37,917 nucleotides of DNA from Xenorhabdus vietnamensis. GTDB taxonomy: Bacteria > Pseudomonadota > Gammaproteobacteria > Enterobacterales > Enterobacteriaceae. Shown piece by piece: positions 16,620 to 27,500 of the stretch. Each line of letters starts with the position of its first letter. The stretch's first letter is position 1. The notes under the pieces were generated by a model. It was not told where the DNA came from and searched no databases. It saw only the letters and a program-made list of their open reading frames with translations. The translations under genes and the position numbers were made by a program. The stretch is taken from NCBI RefSeq assembly GCF_002127535.1, contig NZ_MUBJ01000029.1, positions 1 to 37,917 of the forward strand, given 5' to 3'.

Positions 16620-18278
16620 GTGGGGTTATTCCGGAGTTTCAGCCATAGCGCGCCGAATCGGGTATTACTTTCGATATTTTTTGGAGCGTTGGCGGGGGCG
16701 ATATATGCATTGTTGATTCCATTGACGTTGAGCGGGTTGCAGTCATTGCCGCCGTCAGTCAGTATTCTCGATGAAAAGACGATCTCCGTATTAGGCGTTA
16801 CTGTTTCTAACTATCGCCTTGCATTGCTGTTCTTAATTGCGATTGTGCTGATTCTTTTCTTTACCTCGATATCGGAAATTCTTCTTATTAATGTTGGTAT
16901 CGATTTCGCCAGAAAGTTGCGCAAGAATATTTATCACAAAATAAGCCTGTTAAGTATTGTCGAGCTTGAGCGGCTTGGGTTGGCAAGAATTACTACCATT
17001 TTAACGACCGATGTTATGCAGGTTATTCAGGGTGCCAAGACAATTCCAACGATCGTTATCAGCATGGTGACGGTGACGGGCATGATGCTGTATCTGTATG
17101 TTGTCAACGATGAAATCGTTTTTTTCATTCTAAAGGCAATAGCCTTTGGCGTATTGACTTATCAGATACCCATTTATTTTTCCCGGCATTATCTGATGAA
17201 GACACGCAATAAGGTTGATGAACTGCGTAATTTGAATATTGCTTTGGTTCGTGGCGCAAAAGAGCTGAAGCTAGACCGCGCCAAGCGCGACTACTTTCAT
17301 CAAAATATACTCAATGCCGTTGAAGATAATATTGCCAGTAATGAAAAAAAGGGACAAACCATACTGGCTATTGCAGTGAACTATGGCGATTTGCTCAGTT
17401 TTTTCGTCATCGGTTTCACCATGTTTATATTTGGTAATTATCATGCCGTTACTGCTCAGGAACTGATCGCCGTAATCATGACGTTGCTCTACATCACCGC
17501 TCCTATCAGCGTCATTATAAATAACGTCCACAACATAACGCTGGCTGCTATTTCCATGAAGAAAATCAGGGAGATTGTCAGCATTATGCCTGCCGAATCC
17601 ACGATCGGCGGGGATGGAACGCTGATGCCCTGGCGGGAAATGACCTTCAATGATGTGGTGTATGAACATGTGGTGCATGATCAGGATACGGCATTTAGCA
17701 TCGGCCCGGTCAATTTCACGCTCCGACAGGGAGACCTGATTTATATCGTCGGCGGCAATGGGTGCGGCAAGTCTACGCTGGCGAAGTTGATCACCCAGCA
17801 TTATTTACCCAGTCGGGGGCTAATAAAGGTAGACGATCAGGAGATTGATGATCGAAATCGTGACGCGGTCAGGCAGCATATCGGTTGTATTTACTCCGAC
17901 TATCATCTTTTTGATTCGCTACTGATTGCTGCTGATACAAGCGATTTGGAAATTGAAGAGTATTTAAAGAGTCTAGGGCTTTCTCACAAAGTCAGCATTA
18001 AGTCAGGTGTATTTTCCACAACATCGCTTTCAGACGGCCAGAGAAAGAGACTGGCATTACTCACGGTGCTGCTCGATAACAAGAATATATATCTTTTTGA
18101 TGAGTGGGCAGCCGATCAAGATCCGGAGTTTAAGCGTATATTTTATGAGAAAATTCTGCCGGAGATGAAGCAGCGTGGAAAAACGGTCGTCGTTATTACC
18201 CATGACGACCACTATTTCCATCTGGCGGACCGTGTTTTCAGAATGGATTCAGGAATGATGACGATATTGAAGCAGTGA
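16620..18278 (+). CDS. Cyclic-peptide-type ABC exporter (PvdE/SyrD family)
   Basis: Half-size ABC exporter with fused transmembrane and ATPase parts (552 aa), of the family that exports pyoverdine precursor (PvdE) and syringomycin (SyrD). About six membrane segments occupy the first 310 residues (for example VLLSIFFGALAGAIYALLIP and LALLFLIAIVLILFF). The ATPase has Walker A VGGNGCGKSTLAK, signature LSDGQRKRLALL and Walker B IYLFDEWAADQDP, whose EWAADQDP tail is typical of this family. I use the GTG at 16620, which has AAGGAG at 16608-16613 and 6 bases of spacing, rather than an ATG at 16581 inside the acylase gene with no ribosome site. It probably moves the peptide across the inner membrane to the acylase. 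Confidence 0.9.
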   Translation: MGLFRSFSHSAPNRVLLSIFFGALAGAIYALLIPLTLSGLQSLPPSVSILDEKTISVLGVTVSNYRLALLFLIAIVLILFFTSISEILLINVGIDFARKLRKNIYHKISLLSIVELERLGLARITTILTTDVMQVIQGAKTIPTIVISMVTVTGMMLYLYVVNDEIVFFILKAIAFGVLTYQIPIYFSRHYLMKTRNKVDELRNLNIALVRGAKELKLDRAKRDYFHQNILNAVEDNIASNEKKGQTILAIAVNYGDLLSFFVIGFTMFIFGNYHAVTAQELIAVIMTLLYITAPISVIINNVHNITLAAISMKKIREIVSIMPAESTIGGDGTLMPWREMTFNDVVYEHVVHDQDTAFSIGPVNFTLRQGDLIYIVGGNGCGKSTLAKLITQHYLPSRGLIKVDDQEIDDRNRDAVRQHIGCIYSDYHLFDSLLIAADTSDLEIEEYLKSLGLSHKVSIKSGVFSTTSLSDGQRKRLALLTVLLDNKNIYLFDEWAADQDPEFKRIFYEKILPEMKQRGKTVVVITHDDHYFHLADRVFRMDSGMMTILKQ

Positions 18279-18334
18279 CTTCGTTAATAACATCATTGGA
18301 CTGCACTGGTATTGCTTTATTACGGGGTGTTTAG

Positions 18335-21300
18335 ATGGAATGTAATAATGATTTATTTGAACTGACATTGTCCCAGATGGATATCTATCTGGATCAAATT
18401 AAAACGATTGCCAGCCCTAAATTTAATATCGGCGGATATATAAAACTACGCAACATTGATAGCGACAATTTGGTTATAGCGCATAGGACACTTATTGAGC
18501 GCTATGATTCTTTCGGCATCCGAATATTTAGCGATGCCCGGCAGCCGATGCAATCGATCTCCTCTAAGCGGAATACTCAGTTGCCGATCGTTGATTTCTC
18601 CACCGATCCTGCGGGCAAAGAAAAAGCGCTGGATTGGGTTAATCATGCGTTTTCCAAACCCTTTGATTTGGAGAATAGCGAATTATTTACATCTTGGCTT
18701 ATAAGAGTGGACGCATCTGAAAGCTGGTATGTAGGGATTGCCCACCACATCATCAACGATGGTTTCGGTTTTATTAACTGGACTAAGCGCCTCGCCGAAA
18801 TTTATAACCGCGAACATTCACCGACCGGTCTGAGCTGGCGCGATATTGCCAACAGTGATAATAACTATTTACACGGCGAAAAATATTTGAGGGATCAACA
18901 ATACTGGTCCGAACGCTTGCACGGCGCGGCGGCAATGAGCCTGAAGCCGGTTCACTCCGTGGCTGAACATGAAAGCCGTGATAAAACCAGCGGCCGTAAA
19001 ATCCGCCATATGAGCCGTCAGGATTACAAGCAATGGGTTTTTGCAGCAAAAGAGCACGGACTCACGTTCTATCATCTGATCGCCGCGGCTATCGCCATCG
19101 CTTTCTTTCGTAGTGAAAGTGAAAATGCCGATCAGGTCGCTATCGGTATTCCGGTACACAACCGCCGCGGTAGAGAGCAAAAAAATGTTATCGGCGTATT
19201 CACTAATATCACGCCGTTGTACTTGGACATCACGGCAGATATGCGCGTTCTCGACGTTGCCATGCAGGTTAAAGCGCGGCAGAAACAAGGCATCAACCAT
19301 AATCGCTTCCCACTCGGACACATTTCACAGCTGGCGGCCGGGGCGACCCGGCAACGCAATGTCTTCGATGTCAGTTTCAATTATCTCAAAGTCAGCGGCG
19401 GCGTGGTTTTTGGCGAACGGCCATCCGAATTGTTTTACTTGAGCCACTATCACGACGACACGCCATTGAATATCACGCTGTGGGAGTCAGGAAGCGAACA
19501 GGAAATAGAATTTCATTTCGATTACAACTTCAGGTATTTCAACTCCGTCGAGTCGGAACGGCTGGCGGACCGAATGATGTTCCTCTTCGACACTTGCTGC
19601 CGCGCTATTACAGAGAATGTTTGCCGGATCTCGGTGTTGCCCGAATCCGAACTGCGGTTGATTCAGCAGTACGCCGCCAATCAACCAACAGCGCTTTCGC
19701 CTGAGGCTCCGGCCGCTTTCCTGCATCAGTTGGTGGAACGTCAGGCGGCACTGACGCCCGATAACGTGGCGCTGGCTGAATCTTCAGGACAAAGCCTGAA
19801 CTATCGCCAGCTTAACCGGCAGGCTAATCGGTTAGCCCGTTATCTGCGGCAACAAGGCGTAAGTACAGGCGATCCGGTTGTGCTTTGCGCGTATGCGGGA
19901 TGCGATGCCACGGTAGGGATTCTGGCGATACTGAAATCAGGCGCCGTTTGCGTTCCTGTCGACCTGCGTTATCCCGCGGAACGCATTCAGTATGCGATCG
20001 CTCAGTCAGGCAGCCGCTTTTTGCTGGTGGATACCCAGGCGGCTGGATATGAACGTCTAAACGAAGTTCGCCACGGCTGTCGTGAGTTTGCGCTTTGCCG
20101 CCCGCCGTTCGATGAAGATGAAGAACAATATCAGGATCTTCATCCTGATACCGCGGCATTAGTACCGGACGCCGCTGCGTACGTCATCTACACCTCTGGT
20201 TCGACGGGGAAGCCGAAAGGCGTCGAAGTGGACCATGGTGCGTTTGCTCGGCATATTCTCGATATCAACCGCTGCTATCGCATTGACGCCGCCGATCGCT
20301 GTTTACAAACGGCGTCGATCAGTTTTGATGCGGCGCTGGAACAGCTGTTTGTCCCCTTAACCTGCGGTGCGTCGGTGTATTTTGCCGATTTGCGGATGAG
20401 CGATGTCGATAGTCTGGTCTCATTTATTGAACAGCGCCGTATCACCGTCGCAGATCTGACGGCGTCTTACGTGAATGAATTTCTGAATCTTTATTCAGTC
20501 ACCAGATCCCATGCGCTGCTCAGATTATTGGTCGTCGGCAACGAGTGTTTTTACAGTGCGGTATTGCGTCGATGTCTGGCCGCCAACCTTGCGGACAGAG
20601 TGATTAATGCTTACGGACCGACTGAAGCGGTGATTACCAGCACACTTTATGAAGTGAAACGGGATGCGCCGCCGACCGGCGTAACAGTTCCCATTGGGCG
20701 CGCCGTTCCCGGAAATCGAACGTATATTGTTGGCCGGCATGGGCAACTGAACCCGATCGGCAGTATCGGCGAATTATTGATTGCCGGAGAGAGTTTGGCA
20801 CGGCGTTATATTAATGACGACGAGCTTACCGCCAGTAAATTTATCGACAAACAGTTTATGCCTGACGTTAATGAGCGATGCTATGCCACGGGAGATCTGG
20901 TCCGTTTACGTGACGATGGAAATATAGAATATATTGGCAGAAAGGATAGTCAGCTGAAAATAAGAGGGCATCGCGTTGAGTTGCTAGAAATAGAGTCGGC
21001 TCTGCTGGAAACTAACGAAGTAAAGAATGCTCTGGTCAATTATCAGAATCATGAGCAAGAGCAAGGCCGGCTGGTCGCTTATATCGTCCCCAAGGCGCAA
21101 CAAAGCCCGCCGGCGACAGTGATTAAAACGATCAAGAATAGTCTTCGCTCAACCTTACCGGATTATATGATCCCGGCGCAATTCATTGTTAAGCCGGAAT
21201 TTCCTCTGCTTCCCAATGGGAAGACTGATGTCAACCGTATTATCAATACACCGGTGAATTATGATGACGTTATTTTCAAACCGGTAACCCCGGTTGAAAT

Positions 21301-21568
21301 CAAACTGGAAAAAATGTGGTGTGAAATATTGTCGATGGAAGAAGTGGATATTCACACCAGTTTCTTTAGCCTGGGTGGCGATTCGCTTCTGGCCATCCGG
21401 CTTAACACCGTCATTAAAGATATCTTTGGCGTTTCTATTCCCGTGGAGTTGATTTTTAACTATCCCACCGTTCATGAGATGGCGATGAATATCGACCTGA
21501 TCCGCGACCGCGTTACCTGTCACGAAAACCCTATTCCGTCTCAATTTAATACCGAGGGATTCCTATGA
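18335..21568 (+). CDS. NRPS module 1: C-A-PCP (diamino acid, probably Dap)
   Basis: Single-module nonribosomal peptide synthetase of 1077 residues. The condensation domain (about 5-430) has an intact HHIINDG motif (His137, His138, Asp142). It opens with LTLSQMDIYLDQIKTIASPKFNIGGYI, a style I associate with starter or first-module C domains. The adenylation domain (about 470-910) has YTSGSTGKPKG and a ten-residue code DAEDVGAITK; Glu239 and Asp278 (GrsA numbering) favour a basic side chain, and the sbnAB genes make Dap the best candidate. The carrier domain GGDSLL has its phosphopantetheine Ser at 1017. With no loading module upstream, the C domain probably joins an acyl-CoA or acyl-carrier substrate to the first residue. 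The stop overlaps the next start (ATGA). Confidence 0.93.
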   Translation: MECNNDLFELTLSQMDIYLDQIKTIASPKFNIGGYIKLRNIDSDNLVIAHRTLIERYDSFGIRIFSDARQPMQSISSKRNTQLPIVDFSTDPAGKEKALDWVNHAFSKPFDLENSELFTSWLIRVDASESWYVGIAHHIINDGFGFINWTKRLAEIYNREHSPTGLSWRDIANSDNNYLHGEKYLRDQQYWSERLHGAAAMSLKPVHSVAEHESRDKTSGRKIRHMSRQDYKQWVFAAKEHGLTFYHLIAAAIAIAFFRSESENADQVAIGIPVHNRRGREQKNVIGVFTNITPLYLDITADMRVLDVAMQVKARQKQGINHNRFPLGHISQLAAGATRQRNVFDVSFNYLKVSGGVVFGERPSELFYLSHYHDDTPLNITLWESGSEQEIEFHFDYNFRYFNSVESERLADRMMFLFDTCCRAITENVCRISVLPESELRLIQQYAANQPTALSPEAPAAFLHQLVERQAALTPDNVALAESSGQSLNYRQLNRQANRLARYLRQQGVSTGDPVVLCAYAGCDATVGILAILKSGAVCVPVDLRYPAERIQYAIAQSGSRFLLVDTQAAGYERLNEVRHGCREFALCRPPFDEDEEQYQDLHPDTAALVPDAAAYVIYTSGSTGKPKGVEVDHGAFARHILDINRCYRIDAADRCLQTASISFDAALEQLFVPLTCGASVYFADLRMSDVDSLVSFIEQRRITVADLTASYVNEFLNLYSVTRSHALLRLLVVGNECFYSAVLRRCLAANLADRVINAYGPTEAVITSTLYEVKRDAPPTGVTVPIGRAVPGNRTYIVGRHGQLNPIGSIGELLIAGESLARRYINDDELTASKFIDKQFMPDVNERCYATGDLVRLRDDGNIEYIGRKDSQLKIRGHRVELLEIESALLETNEVKNALVNYQNHEQEQGRLVAYIVPKAQQSPPATVIKTIKNSLRSTLPDYMIPAQFIVKPEFPLLPNGKTDVNRIINTPVNYDDVIFKPVTPVEIKLEKMWCEILSMEEVDIHTSFFSLGGDSLLAIRLNTVIKDIFGVSIPVELIFNYPTVHEMAMNIDLIRDRVTCHENPIPSQFNTEGFL

Positions 21569-24500
21569 GTGCTATGAACATTATCAATAAAGCGAAAGAG
21601 TCAGGAGTGTTTCTTTATTTAAATGAGGGGCGTCTGGCTTTTAAAAGTCAGGGCGAATTAAGCTCTGCGCTGAAGGCTGAGATAGTAGAATATCGTGATG
21701 AAATTATCGCTCTGCTTGTCAATTACGAACGCTCGGTATTGGTGAGGGAGTCCGACGCGCCTGCGGCGAAGGGCCGTACGGCGGAGGAAAGAAGACCGGT
21801 TACATTTGAGCAGCAAAGGATGCTGGTGCTGGATACGATTTTCGCCCATAAGCAAAGCTACAATATGACCGCATTGATTACGCTGTCGGGGCGACTGGAC
21901 ATTGCCGCGTTGATACGCGCTATCAATACGTTGGTGGAATCTCATGAGGTGTTGCGTACCAGCTATCGGTTTGACGAGCAGGGCTACTATGGCGTGCTTC
22001 ATGCAGATGCGGATATCGTGCTGGCGATAGAAGACCTGGCCGTGCTTTCTGCCTCGCAACGAGAAGCGCGTCTGTCCGCACTGGCGCAGGAAAGCGCTGA
22101 ACTGGAGTTCGATCTGGCTTGCGATATTCCGCTGCGGGTAAAGTTGGCCAGTGTCGCGGAAAGGGAACATCGCCTGTTTATCACGCTACACCACATCGCC
22201 TTCGACAATGTGTCGATGGCAATTTTTTGCCGGCAACTGAGTACCGCCTATAACCATGCCGTCAATGCCGGTGAGGCGCCGTTATCGGTTTTGCCGCTAC
22301 AGTATGCTGACTATGCGGATTTCCAACGCGTCCAGATGAATACGCACCGCGACAGGCTGGAAGATTTCTGGCATGAGCGCCTGCGCGGTCTACCCACGCT
22401 GCACGATCTGCCGCTGGACTACATACGGCCGGCGACGTTGTCAGCCGCGGGTAAACTGCATCACGACCGTTTGCCAGCGGGGTTGAGCCAGCGGGTGAGT
22501 GAGCTCGCGGAGAAAAACCAGACGACGATCTTTGCCGTGCTACAGTCGATGTTTGCCGTTTTCCTGCACCGCTATAGCGGCGCGGTAGATATTGTCGTTG
22601 GTACGCCGGTCAATAACCGAACGAGTAGCGAACTGAATGCACTCATCGGCCTGTTTGTGAATACTCTTGTTATCCGCTCGGAAATTCGTTCGCACGATAC
22701 GTTCGATCAATTCTTGATCGATAACAGCTCAATGATTCAGCAGAGTATCGCCCACTCTCTGTACCCGTTCGAACAGTTGGTCGACGCGATGAAGGTTGAG
22801 CGCAGCCTGAGTTACAATCCACTGTTTCAGATAGTTTTTGTCTATCAGGATGAGCGGGACGAACTGCTTCATCTGAACGAGTTGCAGTGCCAGATTGAGG
22901 AGATTCATACCAATACGGCCAAATTTGATATCGTCCTGACCCTCAGCCATCATCACGACGGCCTGTCGCTCAAATGGGAATACGCGACCGATCTTTTCGA
23001 CCCTGCGTCGATAGCAAATATGTCCCGCAGTTTTATCCGGGTGCTGGAAAGTCTCTGCCGCAATTCTGCACAGAACATCGGTGCCATCGCGCTGCTCGAT
23101 GCTGACGAGGCTGTGGCGAATATTGCCGCCACCAGCGCCGCTCGCCAGTGTTATCCCCCCGAACTGACGTTGGATCGTCTATTCGATCGTCAGGCTGAAA
23201 AATATCCGCAGAAGACGGCGCTGGAGCTGGGTGAGCATTCTCTTGGCTATGCGCAACTGAAAGCGGCGGCGGAGCATCTGGCAGGGCGTATTACAGACGC
23301 AGGCATTCAGCCTCAGTCTCGGATCGCCATCGTGGCGGAGCCTTCGTTTGAGATGATTATCGGCATTCTGGCGGTGCTGAAGGCGGGTTGCGCCTATATT
23401 CCAATCGATCCTGCCAGCCCTGAAGCCCGTACTCGCTACATTGCGCAGGATGCCTGCGCCGATGCTTGTCTGGTCACGGAGCAGACCCGAGAACTGGCGC
23501 CGGCCGAATGTACACATCACCTGCTCATCACACTCGACGAACAGATACCGCCGGCGACATTTACGCCGGCGGCTATCAGACCGGACGATCTGGCCTATGT
23601 TATTTACACATCGGGATCGACCGGTAAACCGAAAGGTGTGGAAATCACGCATGGTAATGTCGCGAGACTGTTTTCCGCCACGGAGCGGCAGTTCGGTTTC
23701 CATCAACAGGATATCTGGACGCTGTTCCACTCTTTCGCCTTTGATTTTTCCGTATGGGAAATCTGGGGTGCGCTGCTATTTGGCGGAAAACTGGTACTGG
23801 TCAGCCGGGAACAGAGCAGAGATCCGGATGCGTTTTACGAACTGGCGGCTAGCAAGGGAGTGACCGTACTTAACCAAACGCCAACCGCTTTTAATCAGTT
23901 CATCGCAGCCGACCGAAGGCAGCCGCGCAATCTGGCGTTACGCTATGTCATCTTTGGCGGCGAAGCGCTGAATCTGATGAGTTTGCGTCCCTGGTTGCAG
24001 CGTCATGGCGATCGGCAACCTCAGTTAATTAACATGTACGGCATTACGGAAACCACCGTGCACGTAACCTGCAAGCCCCTGACCTGTGAAGAGATAGTGT
24101 CCGGCCGCGGCAGCCTGATTGGTAAGCCGCTGGACGATCTTTCTCTCTACCTGCTCGATGCTTCATTACAGCCGGTGCCGGATGGCGTGGTCGCTGAACT
24201 GTTCGTCGCCGGCGGAGGTCTTGCTAAGGGATACTTGAACCGGCCGGAAATCACTGCCGAACGGTTTATTCTCAACCCGTTCAACCCACAGGAGCGGCTC
24301 TATCGTACTGGCGATTTGGCCTGCCGCTTGCCTTCGGGTGAGTTCCGTTATCATGGCCGCTGCGATCAACAGGTAAAAATCCGCGGTTTCCGGATCGAAA
24401 CCGGCGAAATCGAATTTGCTTTGCTACAGCATCCGCAGGTGCGCGAAGCCGTAGTCATCGTCTATGAGCCGGAAGAACACGGACCGCAGTTGGTGGCGTA

Positions 24501-27500
24501 TGTGGTGGTGGAGAGCGGGCAGAGCAACAGCCAGCTACAGCAGGTGCTGAGACAGCATCTGAGCACGACACTGGCCGAATACATGATCCCATCGTTGTTC
24601 ATCGGCACACAAAGCATTCCTCTGACGATCAACGGTAAGGTAGACCGTCACTTGCTGGCAAAACCGGATTTCAGCGTGCTCTTCGAGAACAGTTTTGTTG
24701 CGCCGAACACCGCGCTGCAACGGCAGATGTGTGAAATCTGGCAGCGCGCTCTGAACGTATCTCGGGTAGGTGTTGACGATAATTTCTTTGCCCTCGGCGG
24801 CGACTCGATTCTCGTTATTGGCATGGTGGCTGAGGCTAAAGACGCCGGTATCGCACTTTCCGCCAAAGATGTGTTTGTGCACCAGACGATTGCCCGGCTG
24901 TCGGAGTATATGGAACAGCAACGGGGTACGCTGGTGGACGACGAGCGGCCTGCGCCGTTTACGCTGCTCAGTGAACGGGAAAAAGCGGTGCTGGACGGAC
25001 TGCATGGCTCCGGGTTCTTGCAGGATGCCTATCCGTTGACTCAGTTGCAGAAAGGCATGGTTTTCCACAATCAGCGTGACGGTGATAAAGCGACCTATCA
25101 CGATGTGATGGGGCTGCAACTGGCCATCGCATGGCACCAGCCCACCTTTCTCGCGGCATTGAGCATGCTGGTCGGACAGCACGATATTCTGCGTACCCGA
25201 TTTGTGCTGAACGGCGACGCTATGTTGCAAGTGGTGGAGGCGGAAGTAGAGCCGGAACTGGAGTATTTTGATTTGCGTAACGTGCCGGCAGAACAGGCGC
25301 AACTGGCGATTGACGCATGGATGGAAGAGGAAAAATACCGCGCGTTCGATTACGACTCCCGCTTGTGGAAAGTCACTGTTCATGTTCTGAGTGATGAAGC
25401 GATCAATTACACCCTGACTTGCCACCATGCGATTATGGATGGCTGGAGCGTCGCATCGTTCAATAGTGAACTGTTTAAACTGTATCGTGGAGCATTGCTG
25501 CATAAACCCGGCGCGGTGGCCAAAGGGTTGCCTTACAGCCGCTATGTCGCGGGTGAAATGGCCGCTGCGCAATCCGTGGTGGCAAAAGATTACTGGCGGC
25601 GGACGCTGGATGGCGCTACGCCACCCTGGTGGCACCATAGCGAACGGGGGAAAATTCTGCTGCAACCGGTGGAGATAGATGATGACGTCGGCGGTGCGCT
25701 CGTTCAGCTTGCGCGCCGGTTACAGGTGCCTGAATCTACTCTGTTTCTGACAGCGCATCTTTTTATGCTGGCATTTCTAAACGGTAAAAAAGATGTCGTG
25801 ACGTCGATAGTAACTCATCAGCGGCCAGCTATCGCGGGGGGCGATAGCGCGCTGGGGCTGTTCCTCAATTCGGTGCCACTGCGCATGACACTGGATGCCG
25901 ACATACCATGGAGCCAATTGATTGACAACGTGCGGCGGCAACTGGCGGCAATGGCGGATTATTGCCATTACCCGCTGGCGAATATTCAGAAGGACACATC
26001 GCTGGATTTTTCGTCATCGCTGTTCAACTTTACCCACTTTCATACTTACAGAGAGCTGGCTGACTCGGTAAAACTCATCAAGGAACAGTCGTTTACAGAA
26101 ACCAACTATGCGTTTGCCTCGCAATTTTCTAGGAACGTCGCCACCCGGCGCTATGAGTTGCTGCTTGAGCTGGATAGTGCGGTGTTTGATCCCGCATTTT
26201 CACAGCGTATCGCGCAGTACTACTCTATCCTGTTGCGGCAGTTGGTTCTCCAGCCGGAGCTGGCCGCCGATTACTACGCCATTCTGGGGGATGACGAATA
26301 TTTACGCCTGCGGCAGCATATGCAACGCCCGCCTGAATGGTTTCATCCCGGTCTGTGTATTCACGAACTGTTTGAAGCGCACGTAAACAATCATCCGGAG
26401 AAAGTGGCGCTGACATTCGCTGATGAAACGCTGACTTACCGGCAGCTTAATCAGCGCGCTAATCGGCTGGCCTGCTGGTTGGTGGAGCAAGGCATCGGAG
26501 CGGATAATCTGGTCGGGCTGTGCCTTGAGCGTTCGCTGGACATGGTCGTCGCTATTTACGGCGCTCTTAAAGCCGGGGCTGCATATGTGCCGCTGGATCC
26601 GGAAGCGCCGGCTCAACGTTTGCAGGCGATGATCGCCTCGGCTGAGATATCCCTGGTTATTACCTCGGCTGAAGTCGCGCCGAAACTTAATCTGGCGGAT
26701 AGCGGGCAATTTATTATAGATGATGCCGACAGGGTTCTGATGTTGCGGGGCTATTGCGCCGAAAATATCGATAAGGCCAGTCTGGGCCTGACGCCGCGGC
26801 ATCTGGCCTATGTTATCCACACGTCGGGGTCTACCGGTGCGCCCAAGGGCGTGATGGTGGAACATGCCGCGCTGGTCAACCGTATCGGCTGGATGAACAA
26901 AGCCTATCCGCTTACTGGCGATGATGTGGTTCTGCAAAAAACGCCATACAGCTTTGACGTCTCGGTGTGGGAATTCATCTGGCCGTTGACGCATGGCGCG
27001 TCGTTGGTTATCGCTAAACCGCACGGCCACAAAGACCCGGACTATCTGGTGGATCTGATCGTCTCGCGAAGTGTAACCATTATACATTTCGTGCCTTCTA
27101 TGCTGCGGGCATTTCTAAGTATCGGCGAATGCCGTCGTTGTAGCACACTACGGCATGTGATATGCAGCGGCGAAGCGCTCTCGGTGGATATGGTCGAGGC
27201 ATTTCACCAGATGCTGCCTGAAACGCGGTTGCACAACCTGTATGGCCCGACGGAGGCGGCGATCGACGTCACCTATTGGGATACGCGAAATATTACCCAA
27301 GCCAGGACGGTGCCGATTGGCTACCCGATCGATAACCTCCGGATCTATATTCTTAATGACGAGAGAAAGCCGATGCCGCAGGGCTGCCCTGGTGAACTAT
27401 ATATCTCCGGGGTAGGGCTGGCGCGTGGCTATCGCAATCGTGACGATCTTACCCGCGAGAAATTCTTCCTGATTTCCGATCCGCTGTTTAACGAAGAACG

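Noticed and set aside
24535-25665. Long minus-strand frame (376 aa) inside the NRPS gene
   Set aside because: Shadow frame opposite a certain NRPS gene in GC-rich DNA; rich in His, Arg and Gln with no recognisable domain.
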